From: Aphrocallistes beatrix
Taxonomy: Eukaryota > Porifera > Hexactinellida > Sceptrulophora > Aphrocallistidae
NCBI GenBank assembly: GCA_963281255.1
Contig: OY725499.1
Location: 2,933,148 to 2,997,147, forward strand
Direction of reading: 5' to 3'
Length of the DNA stretch: 64,000 nt
In this document: positions 1-11,428 of the stretch, in pieces
How positions within the stretch are numbered: position 1 is the stretch's first letter
How the letters are laid out: each line of letters begins with the position of its first letter
Notes under the pieces: model-generated
What the model saw: the letters and a program-made list of their open reading frames with translations, nothing else
Databases searched by the model: none
Told to the model about the DNA's origin: nothing
Translations under genes and position numbers: made by a program

Positions 1-139
1 AATTAAAATAGTCCATTTCAATAATATGATTTCATTGTCTATCACAAATCTTGAATATATCACAATTCATTATTGTTGTTGTTGTTGTTGTTTTTAAAAT
101 TGTCTATGAGAACTTAAGTTGATCCCAATTTAATATATA

Positions 140-1576
140 CAAGCGCGCTTCGCTTGCTTGCGCTGCGCGGCTTGCAGACACTGCGTGTCTGCAGATTTTC
201 CCAGTGGGCGCTTGGGGATATTAGAGAAACAATACGTCGCTTTCTTGTTTGATGCTAAGTACGCTGGATTGTCATTTGTCTACGGTTACATTAATGAAAT
301 CAGAACTGTAGCAGAAATTTTGTTTCGTGATAAATATAATTTACTTCGTATTAAGTCAACTAATCCTGAATGTAAGCTCAATTTGAATTCACAAAGTTCA
401 CATTGCTAAAGATTATTATACTAAAATAATCAATTCCAGTCCATGTCGTTGAAAGTTATTTTATAATCGAATTGATTGATCGTAGCATATAACAGACTTT
501 AATTGTTGTTAACAATCAAATAATAGACTCAAAATAGCAGTATTCAATCATTTATATGAAATAGAATCGTGTGAATGGCATTATAAAAGGCTGATAATTG
601 ATTGGTTCACATAAACCAATGAATTTCAATCACAAATAGTTCTTTTGATTGTATGCATAAGTCACACTATTTTATTCCAATGTATTTGCATTATAAAATA
701 ATCGAATTTGATTGGTCAGCACATTTTGTCACCTATCTCGGCGAGGTGTGAACATTTCGCTTAGATCTTCGAACTTAATCCTAGATTCATCATTTGACAC
801 CTACATGCCAATTTTCGTATTTCTACGACTTGCCAATTCTTCAATCAATTCGGACAAACAAACAAACAAACAAAAAAATCCTAGCATTTTAATATATAAG
901 ATAATTTAGGTTGCTGACAAATCGAGGTTAATTAGTAGTATTGTGGCTCAAGTATTACATAGTACTTTCTTTTAGCTAAGTACTTTTTAATCTTAATATA
1001 AAACCTTAATAAATTGAAACGAACTTAAATCTTATATATTAAAACTCAGTGGTGTTTTTGTTTGTTTGTGCAAGTTGATTGAGGAACTGGGAGGTGCTAG
1101 AAACGTGAAATTTGGTACACAGGTAAATAATAATGAGTCTAAAAGGGAATTCGAAGATCTAAAGTGACTGAAATTTATTGGTTCATGGTGAACCAATCAA
1201 TTGTCATACTTTTATAATGCGATTCACACGATTCTATTTCATATAAATAATTGAATACGGCTGTTTTGAGTCTATTATTTGATTATTAAAATTTATTTTA
1301 TGATCAAATTGATTGGTTACAGTACATAACACATACCTCGATTGTTGTTAAGGACCTTAACCTTAACGACTTAAACAACTTCAGTCGAGTAACCTTAACT
1401 TAAGGTTACTCGATTGAAGTTGTTTGAGTCGTTCAAATATAATAATCATGTAAACTTCTATGTAGTTTCAAAAATATATTACATTCAGGATTAGTTAGCC
1501 TAAACCCACGGTTGCCCCTGGAATGTGTCACGCAGTGTCCGCAAGCCGCGCAGCGGAAGCTAGCGAAGCGCGCTTG
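140..1576. repeat. Large foldback (palindromic) repeat element, about 1.44 kb
   Basis: The two ends are inverted copies of one GC-rich terminus: AAGCGCGCTTCGCTTGC at the left, and its complement at about 1558-1576. Further in, the left arm (about 500-620, with ATAGAATCGTGTGAATGGCA) is matched inverted at about 1183-1290, and the CAAACAAACAAACAAAAA tract at 855-880 is mirrored at 1050-1070. Short reading frames inside (for example 712-909) are by-products. No transposase is visible, so this is non-autonomous. The terminus recurs at 4.5, 10.7, 56.2 and 60.7 kb. Confidence 0.75.
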
Positions 1577-2566
1577 TATTTAGCAAGATGCAACCCACAA
1601 AGCTCAACAACAGAATAGCATCCCGTCCCATCTCTCCCCTCCAATCACATAGTGTAATCAACACTCATTATTACATTGGTACAGTGGCAGTAAATTTCAC
1701 AAATTAGTATTGGATGCCGCAACCCTCTCACGGAATAGACTGGAATTGCCGCACCCTAAAATTGTGCTGGCTACGCCTTTGCTCAGGTGTTAAGGCAGAA
1801 ATCGATGGTGGAACGCTGCACCACCGCGCACCACCTTGGCTATGCCTTTGATTACAAAACAATAATTGACACATGGCTATACAACTACTACGAATATATC
1901 TACATTATTATTCCAAGTATAATCGAAAATTCCATTCCATTTTGAATGATTACGTCATTGGCACCTTTTATTTACTCTGAATTTATGTTTATCCATGGTT
2001 TAGACAACATAATAAAATTATAACAGGCGTCTATTCTGTAGTAAGCCATGGGATACCTTCGCTGAATGTTCGGGATCTGGCCTCAGACATTCCTTAGTCT
2101 GCAAACCAGATTAGTGTTGCTTTCATAAGATTCCATAGTAATATAGCACCTCATCCGATATTATATGTGTGCTGAGTAATTGAAACCTCATTGTATTATC
2201 TCAATGTTAGAATCCTTTTAATTTAACAGGAATTAAGTATTCACAAAATTTTTTTGAAGAAATTCTCTAGTTTAAATCTAAAATAAAAGCAATACTTCTG
2301 TTAAGAAATCTGTTAAGAAATTATTGATTTATCTAATCAAATTCTTGAATTAATTATCGATTCTAATAGACTGTTAATTCATTAGTATCCAGGATAATAT
2401 GGCAGGAATTATAGTGCGCTGTTTGAAAGTCTTCTCATTACACAGTGGTATATTAGGCCAATAAATTACAATAATGTGTCACGAGTCCATTCAAAGAAAT
2501 ATAAATATGATCAGGATTCAGTAATTGAAGATCAAAATATTTCATTTAAGTAAAGAATTTCGAAAA
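1577..2566. other. Intergenic, nothing recognised
   Basis: About 1 kb of AT-rich DNA between the foldback repeat and the sulfotransferase start. I see no coding signal. The 5'UTR and promoter of the downstream gene must lie here, but no specific motif stands out. Confidence 0.4.
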
Positions 2567-4379
2567 ATGTTGAATTGGCTTACGTCTAACTCAAAGAGGA
2601 GGAGAAGTACTATCCTACTCATCTGTTTATTTTTATCAGTCTTTTCAATCCCTCTCTTTCTTAAAACATTTTCTCAAGACACAGTTAAATCTAATGTTAT
2701 ACTAAAAGAGATGTATTTACGCAATATGCCCTCATTATCTAAAGATGCCAAAGAGAATAGTCAGCTGTTAGACAGGTTAACAAGCAGTGACAGGTAGGAT
2801 ATTCTACCCCTGATCAGGCGGTTATCAAAACATAACTCATATTATTTGCATCTATTTGAAAATTGCCAAACAAACAGCCACGAATTGTGAATGTTTGTAT
2901 CGATTCATACTAGAGTAATTCTCCAAACTATATTATGACTTGGCCGCTCATGATTGTTTATTTGCTCAATTATTAATCACACTCAACTTGTATTTTCTAA
3001 CAGTCTATTGCTAACTAATAAGCATGCTAATCCAATTACTCATTTCAGTTCTATTTTCGCTAGGTTCATATTTACACAATGCAAATCAAAGAAAACAAAC
3101 AGTGATCCTATTCTATTGAAACGAGTTTGCTCCCCTGAGATGGATTTTATGTCTTACAATGGATCACACCCTTTGACAGCTCTTGCAAGTTTTCCTGGTT
3201 CCGGCAACACATGGCTAAGATTGCTACTTGAAGAGACAGCTGGGCTATACACAGGATCTATATACTGCGATAGGAGTCTCAAGAGTGCAGGTTTTCTCGG
3301 TAATAAATCCATATAATACAACAATAATTATCCATAAATCACTTGCTGGTCTGTATCCCCAATTTATTGAAACCCATTTGATCAATATTCAGAAATCACT
3401 CTCAGTCCAACTACAGGATGCAACGAATTTGTACTTTGCATGGTGGACTCATTCATATAAATAGAATGAGTTATATTTTTACAACAATTCTATACAATTT
3501 ACACAGCAAATTAACAAAAATTCAAAACTCAATCAACTATTAGTATTTTGTGAATATTTTAGCCACTTTGACTAATCATGCCCAACGTAAAATATTGATA
3601 AAACTAGTTCGTGATTAATTGGTTACTTGGACCTTATTTAATTAAAAGGTATTTAATTAAAAAGATCAATAGTTTATGCATAAAAACATTGGGTTATTGA
3701 TCAATTCATTCTCAGGAGAAGGAATAACCTCGAATTCTGTGTTAGTCACGAAAACGCACAATGTTAACAGGCTGACTAAAGAATCGCAAGACACCGAGTA
3801 CGATTCAGTTGTGTTTCTAATCCGCAATCCCTACGACGCTATTGTGAGTGAAGCGAATAGGAAGTGGGGAGAAGGGCACTTAAAGTTAGCCGACATTAGC
3901 AACTTCAAAAACGACAAGCAATGGAGTGATTTTGTAACTCTCAACTCACTGAGATGGGCAAAAATGGTGAGAGTATGGTTGAAGGATGATAAACCAATAA
4001 TCGTAGTCAGGTGAGAATGCTGCATTCTGTACGTAATTAGATAATTAGTAAAAGATTTAGGGATTGAATCCTGACTTTTAATATTACTCAAGTGAATATT
4101 AATCTAAATCTTCCATTTTTTAACAGATACGAAGATCTCAAGTCTGATCTCTCTTCTCAGTTAGAGCGCGTACTGTCCTTTCTGCAAAAATTATATTCAC
4201 AAGGACAGCTTCAGTGTGTCCTAGACAGGGAATTAACTGCATTTAAACGTAATGACGTCATCAAGGAGCAACACAAACGAGATCATTACTACTACACTCA
4301 AGACCTGATTCGGATAGTAGAACTGGCTATAAGAACCGTAGAACCTATTTTGAATAGATATGGCATTCAGTATGACTAG
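2567..4379 (+). CDS. WSCD-like Golgi sulfotransferase, four exons
   Basis: Exons 2567-2793, 3049-3299, 3716-4010 and 4127-4379 join in phase across GT-AG introns and give 341 aa. The open frame extends to 2525 only through a TTG, so the ATG at 2567 is the likely start. Residues 13-35 are a signal-anchor after a basic stretch (SKRRR), giving type II topology as expected for a Golgi enzyme. Exon 2 has the 5'-phosphosulfate-binding motif [11 protein letters not shown] (about residue 122) followed by YTGSIYCD, as in WSC-domain sulfotransferases (WSCD1/2). Exon 3 has the 3'-phosphate-binding motif [16 protein letters not shown] (about residue 192), and exon 4 begins with the family's RYEDL. The family transfers sulfate from PAPS to a carbohydrate or protein acceptor; the substrate cannot be inferred. 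No WSC domain is seen. The exon 2 donor at 3299 was preferred over 3290 because it keeps the GFLGE segment; both are in phase. Confidence 0.85.
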
Positions 4380-4538
4380 CTAGCACATAATTCACCAGGA
4401 TACATTATTAAATGCCCAGGATGCGATACGTAATTAATTACTACAGGGATATACCACGGATTTACAACACAACCTCGCATAATTATTGCCAAAAATGAAA
4501 TCTATTATTCAGTAACTGATTCAATTTATTATAATAAA

Positions 4539-5054
4539 CAAGCGCACTTCGCTTGCTGCGCTGCGCGACTGGCGGACACTTTGTGTCTGCCAGAGGCGCC
4601 TGGGCTCACATTGAATAATTATAAGGGAGATAACATCTCTAAATACGTCTGTTCTACTGTTAAAATCGAGATCACTCGAAAAATCATCAAACTGTCAATT
4701 TTTAATATTATGATGCGTAATGATGACGTCATAACAGAGCGATGAGTCATCGTTTTTTGATAATAGTTGTATCACCTGTGAAAAATTCTATTAAAACATT
4801 CTATTAAAATTTCAGCCTTCTATCATCTAAAATGGCTGAGTTATAGTAAAAAAACTGAAATTTCTAATTATAAAAAAGGTGACAATGACGTCATAATTCC
4901 ATGAGTCGACATTTTCGTCTGAGGTCAGAACTTAGTGGAGCCATAGCCAAAAGACCCCACATGCCAAAAATCAGCTTTCTGTGCCTGGCAGTTTCTTCAA
5001 TCAATTCGTTATATATATATAAACAAATATATACACATCGAGTTTTAAGGATAT
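4539..5054 (+). mobile_element. Non-autonomous dispersed element with GC-rich hairpin end
   Basis: It starts with a CAAGCGCACTTCGCTTGC terminus and a near-palindrome (CTGGCGGACAC / GTGTCTGCCAG), followed by a conserved body with GGGAGATAACATCTCTAAATACG. A CRE-type TGACGTCA lies at 4724-4731 and an AP-1-type TGAGTCA at 4743-4749. The other end reads ATCGAGTTTTAAGGATA. The same order, in either orientation, occurs at 10.7 kb, 55.2-56.2 kb and 60.2-60.8 kb. The asymmetric ends and terminal hairpin are compatible with a Helitron-like or foldback element, but the class is not established. Confidence 0.65.
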
Positions 5055-5550
5055 TTCAAGTGCGAGAATATTTGAGATATCACAGCTGTCTCAGAGAGAT
5101 AGTATTATTGGATAGTGGCTACATTAGTGGAGACATCACTGGTGGCCATTGGACATGTTATCATGTGTTATGTGATGTCTTCACACATTAGCTGCTTTGA
5201 TATACGTAGTGGGGTATTGATTAATTAACAAAATATAATGAAACACCAAATACATAGAATCAGTACAGAATCGATGTGAATTATATATTTACTTGTTAAT
5301 ACAAACAATTAGTTTACAAAACTTAAAATAAACGTCTAAATCTTCCATCAGAATCTCCAAACTCTATCTTTGAAAATAAGTCTTAGGATATAAAGTTGAT
5401 TCTTTTGATATACGTATTTGCAAATATTCCCCTTTTCCAAAATGTTTATTAAAAGGCCAATCTTCAAAAAAAGCCTTGTTTTGGCAAGGAACTTGATGAA
5501 CTTTCGTATTCTTCAGCTCGGGTGCATTTGGGGTGCCAAAATTTCAATAT

Positions 5551-5921
5551 GGAGCAACAACTTGCAAATGGATCTTTATACAAATTTCCACCCCAATCCT
5601 TTGCGGCAGCATTACTCAGTGAGTGTTCATGCTATCTCGATTCTCTTGACGACAATCGATGCAGAATTGTCCCAGCTGTCACCTCAGATAGAATGAGATA
5701 CGAGGCCGTTTGAGCGAGTTATTGTATTTTACAGTTAATGGTCTCACCAATTTCAGTGGAGTTTGAACTTTAAAGCACCCTAACTCGCTCAAACTCGATT
5801 CTTCAATTCTGCGTCGATTGCCGTAAAGAGAATCAAGATAGCATGAAAACTCGCTGAGTTAGGCTGCCACGAAGTTTGGAGTTGGAAATTTTGCATAAGA
5901 TCCATTTGCAAGTTGTTGCTG
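5551..5921. repeat. Inverted repeat with about 135-bp arms
   Basis: The left arm (from GCAACAACTTGCAAATGGAT at 5554) is matched inverted by the right arm ending near 5920. Both contain ATGCTATC[TC][CT]GATTCTCTT and ATCGA[TC]GCAGAATTG. A diverged fragment of the same sequence, with GCAGAATTGT, recurs near 6950-6990. Overlapping short reading frames (5418-5713, 6827-7015) derive from this repeat. Confidence 0.55.
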
Positions 5922-7434
5922 GAGTTGGAAGCATGAATCTGAACATCTCAAAGAAAAGAGGAAAAGTAGGTCAAAATTGAATCTGTATACGTTCCTCTGA
6001 CAATAATCGAGGAGAATCTGGCCGTGTAGACCTCAAAGACGAAACTACCTATAACGAGATCGCATTCCTCCGCAAAATCTCCACGAAAAGATAGACATAA
6101 CGGCTAAACCTCAAATCTGGGCAGGATCTGATCCGGGTAGTGGCGAGCACACTCTGACGTCTCCCCTTCACACCCCCTCTTCCTTACTTTTACTCTAGTA
6201 TGAGAGTTGAGCAAAGTGAGCGCGCAAACTCTCACTATTCTCTCTTCCCAACTCACTTATAAATCTCTCTCAAATACACCCTAATGTGGAAGAGTGTCTT
6301 CAGAAGATCGGGGAAATGGCGTACTCGGCTGGGCGTGTATCGTGGTTCCGAAATCTCCAAAGCTTGTCACTCTCCGTGTGGACCTAGTGGAGAAATCCTG
6401 CCAGTGTTTGGGTTGGTGTCCGAGTATATCCAGAAGGTAGAGTGGCTGCGTGAAGGTGTGGTCGTGTCCGAGTGGCTCTTCTTGGAGGGATCAATGTCTT
6501 AGTGAGAGGTACACTGTGACTCCGACAACTTCTCTATGTTTCGAATGATTGCACGATTCCTTTGTGGTATGTTAACTGACAGGTAGAATTAACCTAGCCA
6601 TCATCTTCAAATTCCTCACCAACAGAACTGTACCATTAGAAAATATCCCGTGTTCCTTCACCCACTCTTCCATTTGACAACCCTTCATGTGCCTTAATGG
6701 GCTGGACAAGATTCACTAAGACATACCTGACACTCAAAACTATTGCTCGAATGCAATTCTCATTCGATTTCCAACTCATTTCCAATCTTCAAACATTTCT
6801 AAAGACCTTTTCTTCTACTTTGACGCTTGAATGGATCTCTTAACGAGTGGAGATGTTTCGTGCGTTCACTCAAACTCCTCAACTCAGCGCGAAATATTTG
6901 GTTAGATAGTACGTCTCTCTACCTCAGTTCCAACTCAGGACAGCTCGGCAGAATTGTTCCATTCGCTGTTGCAGGTGAAATGCGTTCCAACACAACGCGA
7001 AACGCTTTAGCATAGCTAGGCTATGACCATTTCATTACAGTCATGGGTAGTTTATAATTTTTAGAATCAAGTTTCACTGTACTGGACTGCTCACTTTGTC
7101 TTGTGGATAGACTTGATTTTAGCCACATGAAATAGACGGAGGCCCTTCTAGATATTTTATTTGTCTAATTAGTTGTTGAAAATTGTAATTATAAAATATA
7201 AACAATTACAACACCTTCATATAATGAATAATGTTGACACGTAAATGAAAACTACTGCGTTTTCAAGAATGATAGTTTCATTCAATTTCAATTACTAAAT
7301 AACGAATATGCAGAGTAATAAATTTACATACCAGATAACATTACAGTCGCAGCAGGTGATAAATGATGGGAAGCCAGGGTGCGTTAACAACTGCGATACA
7401 ACAACACAAACATGCACATTACACCACAATGAAT
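5922..7434. other. Intergenic, repeat-derived, no gene recognised
   Basis: AT-rich DNA with a moderately GC-rich patch around 6290-6500 and a diverged copy of the 5.6-kb inverted repeat near 6830-7010. No reading frame here resembles a known protein. The 3'UTR of the carrier gene (minus strand) lies at the right edge. Confidence 0.4.
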
Positions 7435-9453
7435 CTAAGGCTCCTTGAACTTAGGGAGGTAGAGGCCGAATTTGGTCTCCATCCTAGCAAAGGTGGAGAC
7501 AGCCTGTCGGTACCCCCCGATATGGAACTCAGGCGTGCCCTGTCTGTTCACAGGTGTCGGTGCTTCTGAGCGCGGGATCCTACGCCCAGTAATGCTCTCG
7601 AACTTGATGTACCTCTGCAGCAGCTCGTACGTGAGCAGCGTCACACCGAACTGCGGGGAGGAGCGGAACACGCGAGCAGCCGCTCCCTTCCAGAAGGCCC
7701 GCCCTCCTTCGTACTTCCACAGCTTCTTCGCGCAGTCAATCACCCCCGTGTACGTCATCTGCCCCTCGCGTGCCTGCACCTGTAGGCGCGTCTTGATGAC
7801 GTCAGCCGGAGTCAGCAGCCCAGCTGCCGGCACGCCTGCTATCATGCCAGAAGCGAAGAGAGAGAAAGCAGAGTTGTGTCCATCTTCGTTCGCGCTCAGC
7901 AGTTTCATGTGTGCGTACACTGTGAAGTAGATGGCAGAGAATGGCGCGTCTCGTAGCCAGCAGGCCCTGGCGCCTTTGTACAGCCCGAGCAGTCCGAGAT
8001 CTTTGGTTATCCGCCAGGCTCCCACCTTTGCCGTGGTCTGCATCTCTCCGGCCACCTGCAACCGTATCTTGACTATCTCGATGGGGTTAGTGAAGATAAC
8101 TTGACTGGTGCCGGCACATGCTCCGGCAAACATTTCCCCCGCTAAAGATATGCTACCGTCCTTCTTGGTCATTAACCCCCTCACCAGGTCATTCATGGTC
8201 AGCTTAATCGCCTTCTCCGGAGACACGCCCATCAACTGAGGAAGTAGGCCCCGGTAGAGACCCATGAAGCCCTCGTGCTTGATAACCTTGAAGAAGCAGT
8301 CTATGCTGTTCTTGTACATGATCTCTCCGGCTAGAGAGCCGCGCTGGTTCTGCATTCTCGTCTTCACCAGGTCGATTGGGTAGACAGTCGTGGCGCCCGT
8401 GCAACCACCTCCTGCCCCCAGTGCGAACCTGTACACGTTGATAGCCACGCCCCACCAGAAGCCCTCCGCGACCTCGACGTTCTTTCCCTGTGAGGAAGAG
8501 GAGGATATAGGCCTGGAGTGCGGGAAGAGCACGGGACCAGGTGGCAACACCTGGTAGAAGTCTGACAAGCGTATCTTTCCAGTCTGTCGCTCTAGGTTGC
8601 ACAGCTTGAAGAGCAGGTCTACCTGGGTCGGAGTGACCTGAGGGAAGTGCTCCGTAGCAGAGAGCAGCTGTTCCCGTGTGATCTCCCTGTCAGCAGTCCT
8701 GTAGTACCCACTCTCCAGCCCACCCGCACTCTCCACCGCCACCTGCAGCAGCTCCAGGTTGGTGAAGAGGTCGGTGAGAGCTTGAGCCTGTGCGTACGTC
8801 AGCCGGCCCCCCTCCTGGGAGAATACCAGCGGGAGGTTGGCAGCTGCTTGCTGGGAGAGGATAGGCTTGAAGGTGTCAATGAATGTGTTGAGATTAATGT
8901 AGTGAGAGTCAGGTGTGAACAGCTGTGCTGTCAGCTCGTGAGAGAGCTGAGTGAGGAGCTGACAGAAATCGGCGTACTGGAGTGGAGAGTCGAGTTTAGC
9001 GCCGAAATAGTGTCTCACGTTGTGTATATTCTCCACGCGGATGTGTTTGTAGAGGGGAAAGTTTTTGAGAGTGGCGCAGAAATCTTCAAAAGAGATTCTA
9101 CCGATTTTCGAAACATCGAAAATGTTAAAAGCTAAGCGAAATGTCGCATCAGGAGAGTTGAGAGTAGATTCAAGAGCTTGAAAGTCCTGTAGAGACACTT
9201 GAGAGGAGTTTGAGTTGGTCGAGTTTTTAGCGGATTTGGACAGCAGCCGTATGCTCTGTAGTGGACTGTCTTCGTGCAGCAATTGTAAGAACCGACACGA
9301 GAAATCTGAGTCTGTCATATACTTGTCCCCGTTCTCTCCTACCCCGGATGAGAAGGACTTGTAGATCTCCTCCAGCTTCTCTGGTGGAGCCCGCCTGCTC
9401 CTGCTGATGGGGAGAGGAGGTGTTAGCCAACCGCGCTTTGACACTTCAGCCAT
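7435..9453 (-). CDS. SLC25A12/13: Calcium-regulated mitochondrial aspartate/glutamate carrier (aralar/citrin)
   Basis: A single uninterrupted 672-aa frame, close to the 675-678 aa of the human proteins. Residues 1-310 form the EF-hand regulatory half, including NGDKYMTDSDF near residue 41. Residues 340-618 hold three mitochondrial-carrier repeats, shown by PIDLVKTR (359), PIEIVKIR (457) and PADVIKTR (549) plus the paired glycine/aromatic signatures after each. The protein exchanges mitochondrial aspartate for cytosolic glutamate plus a proton across the inner membrane, feeding the malate-aspartate shuttle, and cytosolic Ca2+ acts on the EF-hand half. The start ATG directly follows a pyrimidine tract ending in TTAG, a textbook 3' splice acceptor, so a non-coding first exon or a trans-spliced leader probably precedes it. 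Lack of introns in a gene that is intron-rich in vertebrates is notable, but the frame is intact and shows no decay. Confidence 0.95.
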   Translation of the reverse strand: MAEVSKRGWLTPPLPISRSRRAPPEKLEEIYKSFSSGVGENGDKYMTDSDFSCRFLQLLHEDSPLQSIRLLSKSAKNSTNSNSSQVSLQDFQALESTLNSPDATFRLAFNIFDVSKIGRISFEDFCATLKNFPLYKHIRVENIHNVRHYFGAKLDSPLQYADFCQLLTQLSHELTAQLFTPDSHYINLNTFIDTFKPILSQQAAANLPLVFSQEGGRLTYAQAQALTDLFTNLELLQVAVESAGGLESGYYRTADREITREQLLSATEHFPQVTPTQVDLLFKLCNLERQTGKIRLSDFYQVLPPGPVLFPHSRPISSSSSQGKNVEVAEGFWWGVAINVYRFALGAGGGCTGATTVYPIDLVKTRMQNQRGSLAGEIMYKNSIDCFFKVIKHEGFMGLYRGLLPQLMGVSPEKAIKLTMNDLVRGLMTKKDGSISLAGEMFAGACAGTSQVIFTNPIEIVKIRLQVAGEMQTTAKVGAWRITKDLGLLGLYKGARACWLRDAPFSAIYFTVYAHMKLLSANEDGHNSAFSLFASGMIAGVPAAGLLTPADVIKTRLQVQAREGQMTYTGVIDCAKKLWKYEGGRAFWKGAAARVFRSSPQFGVTLLTYELLQRYIKFESITGRRIPRSEAPTPVNRQGTPEFHIGGYRQAVSTFARMETKFGLYLPKFKEP

Positions 9454-10654
9454 CTAACAGAAAAGGGAAATTAATTACGAAACCCTATTTGTGTGCATGA
9501 CGTAATGAACTTAGCAGCAATAATGATTCACATATACTATAAGGCGGTGGTGTCAATGGCCGCTTCGATATTATAATTATAACGTGAATCAATTTATATT
9601 GCAGGATGAGAGCAATTGAGAACGAAATAAAGGTCAGGTCAGAGCTGATATGAAATCAGAGCGGCAAGGAAGTCAGTGGGATAGAGGAAGAAATAAGGAC
9701 TCTTGCCTACGTAAGGATTAAAATTTTCACTGCATTGATTCCTTATTATTAATTCATTAAAGACATATTTAACATGATGATAACTTGGTATAGATAAACA
9801 TTCATAACTACCTGCCAGGTGATGAATAAAAATCAATCTCTTGTGAGGGATAATTCTGAATATAACAATTTCACAGTTGAGATCCAGCATTATACGAATA
9901 GCATGATCCTATTGCAACTAGCACAGCGTGATTCTTTCATGTTTCAATGGTAGAAGCAAAGCCATGCTGAGACAGAATCTTATAAAGCCAGATTATAACT
10001 AATGAGTAATCCAATGTAAAGGAGAATTTATGTACTGCAACCTCATTTGATTGATTACACGAAGCAAATTACACTCTTGTAAGTATTACAAGATATATTA
10101 CTTCAGTTAGTGCATTATGCTGATGATCATATAATAGATTAATTGAATTAATTTTGGTACTTTTCAAATGCTTATGGCAATGCGATAATCTATTTTTGTA
10201 TTGAATCGGTAAAAACAATTTCTATTTATGGCGCGGATTGGAAATTACTTGCTCTATGCTATGTAAATTATGTTGGGACAGAATTATCTATTTTGTATAA
10301 AGTGTCACAAAAATTTGGATTCTTCAAGAAAATTGGTTCGGTGTCGGAGTGCCAGCGACCCCCGGGCGGCTGTCTCCCCTGACAGCTGACTCTATACTGT
10401 CAGATGTCCCCTGAACCTCTGGCCCTAGGATTATTTGTCTGGAGAACTCCTCCCCCCTCGCCCTAGTGCCACAAGTCCAGGGGATAAGAATATAGGGGAA
10501 GCCTTGCAATACGACACGAACCATTTTGTATGATCAGACAATTTTAGCAAGTCCGACAAAGCCTAGCTTTTATTGTACTACGTTGGTATTAGTTATACAT
10601 AGTTCGAATTGGTTGCATAATATCACAATTAAAGAAACCAATTATATAACATAA
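9454..10654. other. Intergenic, no gene recognised
   Basis: Upstream of the carrier. Mostly AT-rich, with an abruptly GC-rich patch at about 10330-10510 that contains only an unsupported short minus-strand frame. No promoter motif is assignable. Confidence 0.35.
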
Positions 10655-11428
10655 CAAGCGCGATTCGCTTGCTTACGCAGCGCGGCTGGCGGACACTGTG
10701 TCCGCCAGAGGGGCCCTTTGGGCGCCTGGGGTCACATTGATTAATTATAAGGGAGATACCATCTCTAAATACGTCTGTCCTACTGTTATAATCGATATCG
10801 CACGAAAAATCATCAAATTTAAACACGTGTTATAACATATGTTATAACATATGTTATAACTTGTGTTATAAGTTATAACATATGTTATAACACGTGTTAT
10901 AACATATGTTATAACACGTGTTATAACTTGTGTTATAACACGTGTTATAACTTGTGTTATAACATATGTTATAACACGTGTTATAACATATGTTATAACT
11001 TGTGTTATAACACGTGTTATAACTTGTGTTATAACATATGTTATAACATATGTTATAACACGTGTTATAACTTGTGTTATAACACGTGTTATAACATATG
11101 TTATAACACGTGTTATAACATATGTTATAACACGTGTTATAACTTGTGTTATAACACGTGTTATAACACGTGTTATAACATATGTTATAACATATGTTAT
11201 AACACGTGTTATAACTTGTGTTATAACACGTGTTATAACATATTTATAACACGTGTTATAACTTGTGTTATAACACGTGTTATAACATATGTTATAACTT
11301 GTGTTATAACACGTGTTATAACATATGTTATCATTATTTTTTTTGGATACGTCATGATGACGTCATAACAGAGTGATGAGTCATCACTTTTTTATGATAG
11401 TTGCATTTTTTGTGAGGTATATTAATAT
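10655..11428 (+). mobile_element. Copy of the GC-hairpin element, interrupted by a 12-bp array
   Basis: The left part (10655-10822) has the CAAGCGCGATTCGCTTGC terminus, the TGGCGGACACTGTGTCCGCCA palindrome and GGGAGATACCATCTC. The right part (11331-11428) resumes the same element with TGACGTCA (11358-11365) and TGAGTCA (11377-11383). A 508-bp array of palindromic 12-mers replaces the middle. The right end is cut by the next element at 11429. Confidence 0.65.
10823..11330. repeat. Tandem array of palindromic 12-mers (about 42 units)
   Basis: Units are TTATAA plus one of three hexamers: CACGTG, CATATG or CTTGTG. CACGTG and CATATG are self-complementary, so TTATAACACGTGTTATAA is a perfect palindrome. 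Because the unit is 12 bp, all frames stay open and yield a spurious four-residue repeat protein. The order of the three hexamers is not strictly periodic. Confidence 0.95.

Noticed and set aside
5418-5713. 92-aa and 63-aa plus-strand frames, and 6827-7015
   Set aside because: They fall in an inverted repeat with a second, diverged copy. No splice or homology support.
10324-10524. 66-aa minus-strand frame in a GC-rich patch (similarly 12569-12778)
   Set aside because: Open only because of local base composition; no domain, splice or repeat evidence.
10928-11368. 146-aa frame of repeating CYNT/CYNI/CYNL residues
   Set aside because: It is a by-product of the 12-bp array; any 12-mer without stops stays open. 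No start context, no homology.
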